DNA of 64,000 bases, taken from contig CAUEEP010000743.1 of the NCBI GenBank assembly GCA_958450365.1, forward strand, positions 7,805,501 through 7,869,500, given 5' to 3'. The translations under genes were made by a program, and so were the position numbers. Origin of the DNA: Mesorhabditis belari (taxonomy: Eukaryota; Nematoda; Chromadorea; Rhabditida; Rhabditidae). A model generated the notes under the pieces. That model was not told where the DNA came from and did no database searches. It was given only the letters and a program-made list of their open reading frames with translations. Position 1 is the first letter of the stretch, and each line of letters starts with the position of its first letter. This document shows, in pieces, positions 1 to 11,000 of this stretch.

Positions 1-507
1 TTCGAAATTAATGAAATTTTTTGCGCAAAGCCATGGGGATAAAACGCACCGACTACTCCAGTGGTACCGTCGCCAATTTCTGCATCTTGTGACTTGCTGA
101 GTTCCACCTAAAATATTAAAGCTAAAAATAAATTAAAATGTGTGTACCATAAGTTTAGCAACATGATGCTGAACGTCCATCTTGTCCATAATCGTAGCTC
201 CATCATTGGTGATTGTGACCTCCCCATCTGGAGAAACCTGAAAACAATAAGCAATTACAAATAAAGTCGAACCAGCCCACCATTAATTTATCCAGTCCAC
301 GTGGTCCCAACGAAGTACGAAGCGTATTTGACACCGTGCGAACGGCCAAAATATGACTCTAAATTAACTGATTTAGCACTTAAAACGCGAACATTTTTTA
401 ACCTTGAGAGCATCTAGTCCCGTCAAACGTTTTTGCTTGTCCTGCTCTCGCGTGACAATGAATGGCTGTCCGAATTCATCGAATACTAGATGGCCGGTTG
501 CAGTCAT
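1..507 (-). CDS. cct-5: CCT5, chaperonin TRiC/CCT subunit epsilon (5' part)
   Basis: Epsilon subunit of the cytosolic group II chaperonin CCT/TRiC, which folds actin, tubulin and other proteins by ATP-driven cycling. Exons read on the minus strand: 507-403, 358-281, 237-148 and 107-50; the rest lies beyond the left edge. The start reads [15 protein letters not shown], followed by [27 protein letters not shown] and [16 protein letters not shown]. These are the apical/equatorial ATP-binding signatures of the family (the GDGTTG loop holds phosphate-contacting residues), and the N terminus fits the epsilon rather than other subunits. An AG acceptor ends 14 bases before the ATG, and the mtg-1 stop codon lies 112 bp upstream, so the gene is probably the downstream member of an operon. 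Introns are 43-45 bp, apart from the one cut by the window edge. Confidence 0.95.
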
Positions 508-620
508 CTCACAGCTATTACCTGTAAAATAAATCGTACAGAACTTTCATAAACCGTAAATAAAAAGAAAGGAAATAGAAAAAAGAAAGTCATACAAAAC
601 AAAATCACATTGAACAAGAT
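508..620 (-). promoter_or_regulatory. Intercistronic region with trans-splice acceptor (mtg-1/cct-5 operon)
   Basis: On the minus strand the mtg-1 TGA is followed by a long pyrimidine-rich stretch (about 545-600) and then TTTTACAG, with the AG at 523-522, 14 bases before the cct-5 ATG. No exon precedes this acceptor. Spacing of about 100 bp, an internal U-rich stretch and an orphan acceptor are what nematode operons trimmed by SL2-type trans-splicing look like. Operon status is inferred. Confidence 0.6.
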
Positions 621-2108
621 CACATATATGGAGCAAGTAATTCTTTATCGAGGCAGTGATCTTTTAATTTCTTTTTTCTGAAAAGGTTAATAAAACAACG
701 CGATGCTTCTTCAAAATTCCATCGTTCTTCGTAGGTACCCGCAATCATGCAACGTGAGCGCAAATTCTGCGTTTGACAAATTTTCAGAAGCACCTAAACT
801 AAATTAATAATCAAAATTTATAAAAGAACTTGCTTTGTTTATGTCATCACAAGGTCCGCCTTCGAATCGACATAGCTCCAAGTAGGAAAAGTCCCCCGTT
901 CGATTCAACCAATATAATAAATAATCAGCGACATATTGAAGATTGGTAGTACTTTCCAAGATGAGATCACACAAGGCCAACTTCATAGCATCTTCTCCTG
1001 ACTAAATTAAGTGCTTGGCTTAATATCGCCTAAAAGGGTTATGGTCTCACTATCCATTAAAATCGAATATCTCCAAAAAAAGTTACTTTTTGGTGAGGTG
1101 TCAGGACGCCGGGGGTATCCAATACATATGTAGGCGGTTTATCCAATATTCGAACGCGATTCTGTACTCTAAACACCAATAATATGTATATGCCAGTCTA
1201 GAGCTTTACTCTACCTCACTGTAACACCAGGTCGAGCACCCTCTTGAACTGCGGCATGCTTATGTCCAAGGGTTGCACCACGAAGTGAATTAATGAGTGA
1301 AGACTTTCCAACATTGGGAATACCAACAACCATTGCCTAAAAGAAACTAGAGTTTTATTAAACGCATTCCCACCTGATATTCCGTTTTGACAGATCGATT
1401 AAATCTCGGTGTTTCTTGTAGGATGTCGACCATTGTTCCACACAAATCTCTAAATAAAACTAGCATGTTGAAACATAGATTAGATCATTTTTTTCAAATC
1501 TTTTATTAAAAGTAATCTGTCTGAATATAAAAAACCCACTTAAGAGCATAATTGAGCCGACGTTTACAATCCGTCCAAATAATTTTCTCTATTCCATTTC
1601 GGCGGTAATACTCTTCTACCGGTCCCTTGTATTTCGTCAAATCGATAAGATCCATCTAAAATGGTTACAATAACGGTCAAAGATGAGGTGCCAACTTTGT
1701 TCATAACAAGGATATGCGGTCGAACCGCATACAGTTGTTCAAAAAACAAAGGATTGCGTCCTGTTATTGGTATGCGAGCATCATGAACTAAATGTTAACA
1801 TAAAACCGGTTTAAGTCAAAAGTAACCTTCAATCACTAAATCCACAGATCGCATTTTTCCTTCCATTTTCTTAAATTGAACTGCCATATGCATAGGAAAC
1901 CATATCCGAAAGTCACAACTTTTCGGCAGAACAAATTCTTCGCGAAAATTTGAAGCCACTAAAGCATTGATTAATTAGTGAACAAAAATAATGCAAAACC
2001 TTTATGGTGAGCTTCCGATGATGACGGTTGATTGGAGCACATCTTGTAGACGGCATTGCTTCCATCAAAGACTGATCGCGTCAACAACTTTCTCGATATA
2101 GCATGCAT
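620..2108 (-). CDS. mtg-1: MTG1-type mitochondrial ribosome-associated GTPase
   Basis: Circularly permuted GTPase of the YlqF/MTG1 family, which acts in large mitochondrial ribosomal subunit assembly at the inner membrane. First exons on the minus strand: 2108-2000, 1958-1827, 1787-1696, then 1655 onward. The motif order is permuted as expected: G4 NKMD is split by a 40 bp intron, then comes G1 GIPNVGKSS (about 1290-1320), then G3 DTPG (about 1100). Before G4 the family block WFPMHMAVQFKKMEGKM and VHDARIPITGRNP are clear. After G3, KLALCDLILE and VADYLLYWLN match the C-terminal helical domain. The last intron must be read as GC-AG (donor GCAAGT) to keep the frame; the final exon then ends FEEASRCF...LLAPYM, with the stop at 622-620. 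A mitochondrial targeting sequence is plausible (MHAISRKLLTRSVF) but not proven. Confidence 0.92.
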
Positions 2109-2617
2109 TCAGTTGAACGAGTTGATGAACCTTTTTTGTCAACGTGAGCTGCTCTAGAAAGAAACCATTGTAATTTCAAAATTTCGGTAAATCCATTTCA
2201 GTCCCAGTTGAAGCGTTGCGGGACCACGAGAAAAGAGAACAAAGAAAATGGAGAGGAAATGAGAAAAAGAAACGTTCTTTACGGGAGATTAAACGCTTTA
2301 ATGAGAAAACACGTCTCATCGTGGATTGAAAAAGAGTATTGTGTTTTCGCGCGGCACAAAACAATTTCTTTCGATCTATGTATGACAAAATGGAGTGTTT
2401 GTAGACAAAACAGTTAAAAACCCATCAAAAACGAAAGTCAACAAAGTCTGCGTCAGCGCTACCAAAAAGAAATGAAAATGAAAAGAAAAGAAACTTTCGT
2501 GTATACGATCGATTCATTGGGGTTACTAACTACTCGTTTGAATTAAACAAACGTTTTGAGCGGTATTAAGATTGAGTTGCGTAGTACTGATCACTAATTT
2601 TGTAACGTTCTATGAAA

Positions 2618-2828
2618 CGGGGGGTGACTACAAATTTTTTTGCGCAACTGGGTTTTTTTGCGCAACTCACCATAACTTTCTTCTAAGTGGGCCAATCTTT
2701 ATGATTTTGGTGTCATTTTGTAGATCTCAACAAATGCAACAAAATGACACCAAAATCATAAAGATTAGCCCACTTAGAAGAAAGTTATGCCGAGTTGCGT
2801 AAAAAATTTGGCGCAAAGTAGCCACCCG
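2618..2828. repeat. Foldback (palindromic) element, ~211 bp
   Basis: The left arm runs from CGGGGGGTGACTAC through GCGCAACT and a ~50 bp block ending near 2731. It reappears as the reverse complement from about 2742 to GTAGCCACCCG at 2828. Only about ten bases (around 2732-2741) separate the arms. There is no coding capacity, so it is probably a non-autonomous transposon (foldback MITE). Confidence 0.7.
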
Positions 2829-3035
2829 ATGAAAAGCAAAGAAAAAAAAGCGAAACATCATAACTTTTGGTTCTGATAACTGAAATTTTCACAAAAGTAT
2901 GAGAGTGGACCGGGTGCGCAAAAAAAACATTGCATTTGTTATTCCCATAATGTTTTCAAAAAACGCGATCAGTCAATTTTAGTTGCCTTATAAAAAAACA
3001 GCCTTTTTGCAAAAAGCAACACCGTATCCATTTTG

Positions 3036-3253
3036 ATGAGCTCAAGTGTGAGTGAGAAAAAACGCGAGCACTTCCACTTCAAAAATTTCAGAGATTTCTC
3101 TATCAAGTCGAAAATGTTCAGTGGGACGACCCATTGATTGTGTTTGTGGCCGACTTTGACATGCTCTCAACATCGCCTGGAGGGTCCTTTGAGTTGAAGA
3201 AATCTTTCCGCATTAACTGTCCACTCACAATTTCAACTGTGCACTTTTCTTGA
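3036..3253 (+). CDS. Possible two-exon mini-gene, 57 residues, unrecognised
   Basis: Exon 1 (3036-3047) encodes MSSS. A 44 bp intron with textbook GTGAGT donor and TTTCAG acceptor joins it in phase to exon 2 (3092-3253), which encodes RFLYQVENVQWDDPLIV, then FVADFDMLSTSPGG, and ends TISTVHFS before TGA. The acceptor, phase and amino-acid composition look coding, unlike the AT-rich surroundings. I recognise no family, and it could be a relic exon of a lost gene. No signal peptide is evident. Confidence 0.3.
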
Positions 3254-6200
3254 ATTTTCTTTTTCCGATCCACTCTTTCACAACATAAAGCCAAATTCAC
3301 AATAAAAAATAAAGGATACCTGTCTGATTTTACCGTTTTCTGATTTCATGTGAATACTTTGAGGTAGGTCAAAATTTAGCATTGCACTCAAACATCCAAT
3401 GTTTTCTTGTTTAAAACAGTTTATTATAAGCTTTTCATGGTAATTTTGTCCAGTTTCTTAAAATACTGGAAAAATCTAAAAGGATATAGATGGATATTCA
3501 GCGAACGGGCTCAGATAGCCAGGTATTTACTCAAGGAGAGAGAGTTTCCCTTTAGTGGCACCTGTCTGAATGGAAGGGAACTCCTCGGGCCTCTTTGTCT
3601 CTCATAGTCAGCTAGCACCTCAAAGACACAAGTAGATAAATAACCAAGTAGCCCCCACAGTAATTCATTTTTCAATTGGAAAAATCTCAGATCCAAATTT
3701 GTTTAGCATTTAGCTATTTGCAAGTGATCGAAAAAAACATCTCGTGCTGTATTCCATTTCAAAACTTTCTCTTCTCTTCCATGTTCTCTTGTTCCCCTTT
3801 ATGTAAACACTGTTTGTAAAGCTATTCGTTCACACTTTCTGCTTTTTTTGTGATCCTGACTCATGCATGTAACTGCTGCTCCCTATATGTCTCTGAAAAA
3901 CCGTCATTTATTGCATCGTTCGAATAATTTGGCGGCTTTTTTGCGCTTTGTCTTTTTTTTCAGCCCTAGCTTTTCATGTCTTCATCACCGGATGGGAAAA
4001 GAAATACTATTGATCAAATTATTCATATTACTCACCATGATTAACTACAGAAGTCTATCAAAAAGATCGTGTAAGAAACTCTATTTCAAATCGTCTTCGA
4101 AAAGAAAACAAAGGATAGTGAGTGACCTGAGCCTTTCGATCTTTTCCTTCTTCCAAAAAGGAGCGCTTGTTTGAGATTGCCATCTCAACCGATGCGATTT
4201 ATCCGTTTCCGATCTCCTGTCACTCCATAGAGTACGGTCCATTGTTTACTTTTTTTCTTAAGATTATCAAAACTTACCGAACCTATCATTTCTCCCTCTT
4301 TACTTTTGAATAGAGCTCAGAAAGTTTAGCAAATGATTGTTTTCATATTTAGATTTAGATAAATAGCAGCTATTTTTTGTAACAAAAGGTTTGTTGTCTC
4401 TTAGTTGTGGTCTATTCCTGTCTAATGGAATGCCGTATGAAGGAGAACAGATAGATCGGGCCCAATAAAGGGGCTCCGATTTCCCACACAGCCCCTTTTC
4501 CCCAATAGACCCAAGTTGCACAACCTATGCATATAAAAGACATTCATTTCAAGTACAATCTCATAGTCTATCGGTTAATGTTACGTCCGATTTTGAAATC
4601 TTTTATCTTTGAAATCTTCGAAACCTCTTTTTACCTAGAAAAGTCATTTCACAAAGAATTTTATTCAATTTTTCGACAAAATCTACTCAAATCAAACACA
4701 ATTCTAGTTTTGTTCAACACTTTAGTACCTTAACAAAAGGTTTATCTTTAAAATATCGAAATTACGCCTTTTTTATTTACCAATCAAATTGCAAACAAAA
4801 GTTTATCAAAAAACATTACAAAAGAAATGCATCTTTCTTCATTTTTAAAGGAAATCATGCAAAAACTAATTTGTTTAGTAATGCAAAAAACATTATTCTA
4901 TTAAAAAGGTTTCAAAATAGACCATAGCATATACAATCCAACGCATTATTTCACAAGTGTTCTGCTCGTTATGTTAGGTTAGGTTAGGTTCTGCTCGTTT
5001 TTCTACTTCCAGCATCGCTTCTCACAAATTCATTGATTTACAATCTGTGCCTCTCACAAGCAAGCGCTTTAAATCTATCCTTACGACATTTGTTTTGTTG
5101 AATGACAAATCAAAGGTCAATCTCATGGGGGAAAGCCATCAAAAAGGAGACTTATAATAAGCGGAGGAGATCAGCTGTCTCTTGTCCCTTCAACCATTCT
5201 ATAATTATCGTAATTGACCGATTTGATCCCCAGTTTTTGAATTCACCTTCAACAACGGAAATCTTTAAAAATCGATTCTAATCGACATTTTTTTTTGCAT
5301 TTTCCAAAATTTTCTTGAAAGCTTTTTGCCAAATAAAAAACAAAATGGTGCATGGGGGTGCGTTTTTATTGCGATGAAAAAGATCCCTCAACATGGCAGC
5401 TGTGTACCCATTTTTCTCTGTTTTGTGAAACATTTACTCACTCATTTCCCCTTAAATATCTCCACACCAACCATCACCTACGATTGTAATTATCTGTAAA
5501 AAGTCGAATTTTCTCGGACTTGTTTCCTGTTGGTCAAATTACGATAAGTTTTGTTTTGTCGCGTTTTGTGTAACACCTTCTTATTACTATTTTACTAGGC
5601 AACTGCCTATCAAAATGATAGGCAACTCTATCATTTTGATTTTAGATTTACTACGATAAGGCTTCATTTCCAGTATGATCCGTATATCTATTATACTATT
5701 TATTTTTAAAAACATGATTCTGGTAGTCGTGTATAAAAATAGAGAACCCCAATGTGAAAAGGAGACATTCACAGGAGACACAAGGCGAGTAAATCGCGCG
5801 CACCGCCCTAAAGCTTATCGCACTTGGAGGTGCACATGGAAAAGAAGAAAAAGGGGGGAGGGGTGATGGGAAGGGAACCGATCTGGGAGTGTATGGAGGG
5901 GAAGAACCCACCAAGAGAAGGCTACCGGACCGCCGTATGCAAACTATCAAGCCCCGTACCATGAAAGTGCACCGCCAAATGCATAAACGTTTTTTTTTTG
6001 ATAGCCCTTTTTCTCCTCTTTTCTTCGGTTTGTCTACTGTTATTTTAGCCTCGATTTTTATTGGCACCTCTCCTTTCATGAGAGTCTTTCTTCTTATGAG
6101 AAGCCTTTCAAGGGTGGTCTCCGAATCAGTGCCAAGTTTTGATTCAAAGTGTTTCACTTTTTGCGATTTGAAATCTATTATATAAAAGAGTAGTGTCTGT

Positions 6201-8064
6201 ACAGGTTTTTTCTCAGCATCAGAAGGCTCAGAACATCCAGCTAGAAAAACCCGCCGTCAGGCGTTCTGGATGTTTTTGCTGAATCTTTAGGTTGTTGCTT
6301 GTCGGCTCGGCTGACTCATCCCGGAAAGTTCTTTCATTTCTTCTTCTTCCCAGAACTGTTTTTTCTACTGAATCATGAATGTGTTCCCCTTTCAATTGTT
6401 TCAAAATCCCCAACCTTTTTTTTTCTATTTCCGTCTTATTTCTTATTCTCGTTTTTCTGTCATGTGAAGAATATAGTAGGTCTTTCATTGATGGTGAATC
6501 ACAGAATTAGCATTTGAATGGAAGAAGACTGTTATTTCATGGAGTGAGCTCGTTTCAGCTTCATTTTGAGTCTTTTGCGTATATTCTCAAACGAGCAACA
6601 CGCCGATGGCTCCTTACGAAATTAGTGGTCCCCAGGGTGAATCTCTTCTGCAAGGGGTATCCCTTGCTTCTCCCAAAAGGCATTGCTTTTTTTTCTGACT
6701 TTCCACTACTGCTAATCATGTTTTTTCGCTGCCCAGGGTACGAAAAGCAAAAAAGTTGCTACGAATCGCACTGAACGAAAACCAAAATCCCCCTTGACGT
6801 ACACTTTTTGGCTTTTCTAGAGAAAAAGCGGAACAAGTTGAAAAAACGTTTCGATACTTAGATACTTACTACTTTTTAATGTTCCTTTTTTCGAGAATCC
6901 ATTCCATGCGCCCACCCATTTTTACGATTTGTTTGCGACTGTAAAAATGTTGCAATCGACACCGTATCAGCGTTTTCGAGCCCCAATTTCCCGGGAACTT
7001 TAGGGAAATCGAACTTGAGCGAATCATTTCCGAAATCTCATTTCGCTATTGCCTGGTTATTGTTGATTTTCGTGATCATTTCTTCAATATGGGACCGGGA
7101 TTTCAATTTATGATGGGCAATGTAGGTGAAGAGAGGGAAAAAGAGGATCTCATTCACAAGCAATCTGCCCATCCAGATTCTCGGATTGTTCGAATAACAA
7201 TCAACGCTGTGTTTTCAATATTTCCTCATTTATGCCCTCATATATCTTTTTCAAATCAATTTTACTTAAAAATTGAAATTTAATTTGCCGAGAAAGAAAG
7301 AGAAAGTTTCGTTTCTCGAATTTTCAAATTTCGTTTGATTTTGATGCTCAAAAATTAGCATAAATTACAAATGATTGAAAACTTATGGCCCAAGCATTTC
7401 TGCAGCTTGTTTTGTTGTTATTGATGTGCAGAAAACAGGAATTCCCCACGGGGTGAATACATCAAAGAAGATGATGGCTCTGTCACTCGAGGCCTTTCCT
7501 TTTTTGCCGGATAACCCCACAAATAACCTCCAAAAGCGGGGTAAAGATTCCATAGCATTGATGTCAATATATATTTTACGTCCGATTTTCAAACCTCATC
7601 AAGCTTTCAGAAATTGTCAAAACTTTTCAAATATCTTGTTTTTTCAATTGTCTTTACTTTTCAAATATCTTCTTTTCAATTGTCTTTACTTCTATTCTAA
7701 TTGTCTTTACTTACAATCCAAAGTTTTTAAAGTTTCCTTTCTCGTTCAAATAAAACCCGAAAGCAAAGAAAATCATTTTCATATTAAAACAAAAAGATTT
7801 CAAGAATTTTACTAGAAAATTCTAAAGTGAATCCCGGATGAGTGAAAGGGATGTGCCATTTTGGGCGAAGATAAGCTTGCCACGCATCGCCTTTCTCGTT
7901 TTTTTCAATTGAGTTTGTTTTTCTTGCTTATTCTTTTTTGCTCTTTAGAATTTGAATTCCTGAAATTTTTCTTGATATTTTAAAAGAAGCCCTCTCAGAT
8001 TCTAACTATGACTGAAACCTATCGATTTTAGACAATTCAAGGGGATGAGCTGAGCCTGAAAGTG

Positions 8065-11000
8065 ATGCCTCCTTGGGTGTGTGTATCAATAGTATTTGGG
8101 GTGGTGCTGGTGGGGCAAAAAAGTGTGAATGGCGGCTGTTGGCAGCGGCGTCTTTGCTGCCCTGGAAGGAACACTTCATGCAAGGCGCTCGATGACGGAA
8201 TTGGTGAGCTCAGTATTTCTTACAAATAGATTGACTTGAACACGAGTCAAAGTAGTCGTCAAGTATTGATACATTTGTGACGATACGGCCCACCAGTGAG
8301 CTTGGATTTAGCACTTTTTTGAGACCGATTGGACTGAAAATTTGCAATCAGGGATTTTCGAGGATCGGGAATTCGAATCCGTTATTAGTTTTTAAAGAAA
8401 ACTGCTACAGCTAGATAGCTGTCGTCCAAAACGGCAGCCAAGCCAAAAATCACTTTGTCGTGAATGTGTTAAAATGCAAATGCATATCGACAGGACAGCT
8501 GGATTGTTGAGAAAGGGGGGTCACTGTGAGTGGATCATGTCACTTATCGAAAGAGCTCTTGACTTATGCAAAGTCTCGAACTTTCAGGTCATTTACCATT
8601 GCACGGACTTGCCTCCGCTCACCATAATCATTTCCAACGCCTCAGTCAGAAATTCGGGTGAGAAATTAAAGTTGATGAAAGAGAAAGCAAAATTTAGAAT
8701 GAGCAAGCCAAATGAAAGAGAACGAGCGCCACCAGTGCCCCATTACAGCAACGATCGTGATGATGTGCGACTCGTTTATCCAAATGTGAGTAAATGATTC
8801 ATTGATAACTTTCTAAAGGTTTTGCAAATGAAATCGAAAAGCCTTTAGGTTTACGATGCTTTGAACAATGAGAAGCTTGGTCATTTGGTGATGCCAGATG
8901 TGGTCGCATTGAAGGATTCTGGAGCCGAGCTACTCTACAACAAATACGGTAGCCGAGGGGGAGGGGAACATTTCTGTAACTTTTATTACAGGACTTAAAG
9001 CTGATCAAAATGGCGCTCTATCTACCACAACGACTCCTGCCCCGGATCCTTCAGCGGTAGAAACTTTTTTCAACTCTCTCCTAAACCACTCGCTCATTCT
9101 TAGCACAAAAGCAGGCAAAAAGGCAATTGCTAAAGCGGGCGGTTTATCATGCGTTTTTCTGCCAATTTCTGGAGTCTAGATAAATGTTGTCAAAGCGTTG
9201 AAAGTTTGAAAGTTATCCAGTTATTAAGTTATTAGCCATTATTAGGTTGTTCCATAAAACACTCAGAGAGTTTAATCCGTTCTCGAGTTCACTCTCATCT
9301 TTGAACTTTTTACCACGTAACGATAAGAAAAATTGATAATCAGAAGAGGCAGCGTCCGGAGAATACGGTGCATGAGAAAGGATATTCCAATGTGGGTTGT
9401 TCTTCACAAAATCGATCGACCTTTCTGATTTGTGGGAGCTGACGCCATCCTGTAGAACGAAAACGAGGCCATTCTATTTTTTTCCATAGAGCAATCTCCC
9501 GAATTTTTGTTCCACTTTTTGTAAATGACGTAGATAAACATCGTTGTTGAAATTTTGCCTCGGTTTGAGAAGTTCACAGAAAAGGACGCTTGTCGAACAC
9601 CAGTAGACACACAACATTCGCTTCTTTTCCTGAATGTTCCGTTTTGGCAGCATTTTACATGCTTGCCCTTTCTTCAATCACTGCCGTTGTAACACTCGAC
9701 CATCGTAGAAAACCCACGTTTGATCGTGAGTGATGAAGTTCGAAAGAGGAAGCCGACCATGCCGATATTCGCTCCACAAATGGTGGCATGTCCGCCTTCT
9801 TTTGGCTTGGATTGTTTTCGAGATTTCCTATGGGATTTGGCGTTGCTTTCTCCAATTTCTTCCCACTTTTCGCAGCCATCGTCACATAGTCATTCGTCCA
9901 CAGTAACGTCCATCCAATTTCCGAGTTAATCTATCGGGGTTTCGCAGGAGTCGGTGCCTCAGAATCGATCGAGCCACTTTCCGGGGTCAGCCGCTTCCCC
10001 TCTTCCGTTTGATCCTCGTGTTGCTCGTCTTGAATTCCTGTGCAGTGCTCGTTCCAACGATAAAATTGATTGATTTCTCGTGTTGCTTTGGCCGCTGAAA
10101 TCCCTTTTGAAATCGTTGGAGCAGTTGGGCGTGGATTTCTTCTCGAGTTAGCTTTATTCGATCAACTGCAACTCTCTTCTCACGTCGATCCCTAAAAAAT
10201 GAACTTTAGTGCAAGAAAGAAAAAGTTTTAGAGTTTTAGTATGAAAAAAAGATAAATACAAAACGTGTTGTGAGTGAATGTTAACCAAAACGAAAAAATC
10301 TCTGGGTTTTTTATGGGACAACCTAATAGAAGGCTTTAAACGCTAAAATTCTTCAGATAACAATTACAAGCTATGATATTTGGTCAAGTATCGCAAAGAG
10401 ATTTGCGTTTAGATCAAAATGTGGAAGCATTTGCTGTTCGGGAGGGAACAAGGCCCCGATGAGGAGCCCCTCGAGCGAGTACATTTTGCCGAGATGCCCA
10501 AGAATCTCCTCGTTAGGTTAAGCCGTTTGAAAATGAAATTTCAATTCTATTATATGTTTTGATTGCTTAGCTTTTAGATACTCGGTTTTGCAGCACCACA
10601 TCCCACTCACAATAGCGACACTGACCGATTTAGAGGACGAGCCACAGCAGCTCATGTATCTAGAGGTTAGCAGCAAATATTTCTAATCATTTAAACAAAC
10701 CCTAAATCCCAATCTTTTTGTTAGTTTATCAAATGTATGAAGCGACTGGTAAAGGTTGGTAAAACAGAAAAACAAAAAAAAAACAACTCTCTCTCAAATG
10801 TTTGTTGTAGCTTTTGTGAGCTTTTCTGAAAATAATTTCCTTTTCAAAGACGAACATTGAATGCAAATGCTTCAAAAAAACATTCTTTTTGTGAAATTTG
10901 TGGTTGACACTGAAAACTGATACTAAAAAACGTGAACTTTTTGTATTCTTTTAGGCACCAGAAATCGAGTGCTACTGCGACGAGGAGTGCGTGAAATTGG

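Larger units (their letters stand above)
2109..8064. other. Gene-poor intergenic interval
   Basis: About 6 kb between the divergent starts of mtg-1 (minus) and the somatomedin-B gene (plus). I see only short chance ORFs with no family resemblance. It holds a foldback repeat (2618-2828), one two-exon mini-gene candidate (3036-3253), and a short hairpin near 6230-6280 (AACATCCAG paired with CTGGATGTT). Promoters of both flanking genes must lie here, but I recognise no specific site. Confidence 0.5.

Noticed and set aside
4973..4992. Telomere-like TTAGGT repeats
   Set aside because: Only three units of GTTAGGTTAGGTTAGGTT, not the nematode TTAGGC repeat, with no larger array around.
5880..5990. 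Possible C-terminal exon ending PPYANYQAPYHESAPPNA
   Set aside because: No upstream exon or acceptor could be linked in frame; short Pro/Tyr-rich strings can arise by chance in this GC-richer patch.
6880..7110. Open plus-strand frame with a hydrophobic stretch (IAWLLLIFVIISSIW)
   Set aside because: No start codon, no acceptor in frame, surrounded by AT-rich non-coding DNA; probably chance.
8360..8380. tRNA-like B box ATTCGAATCC
   Set aside because: No A box, stems or acceptor found around it.
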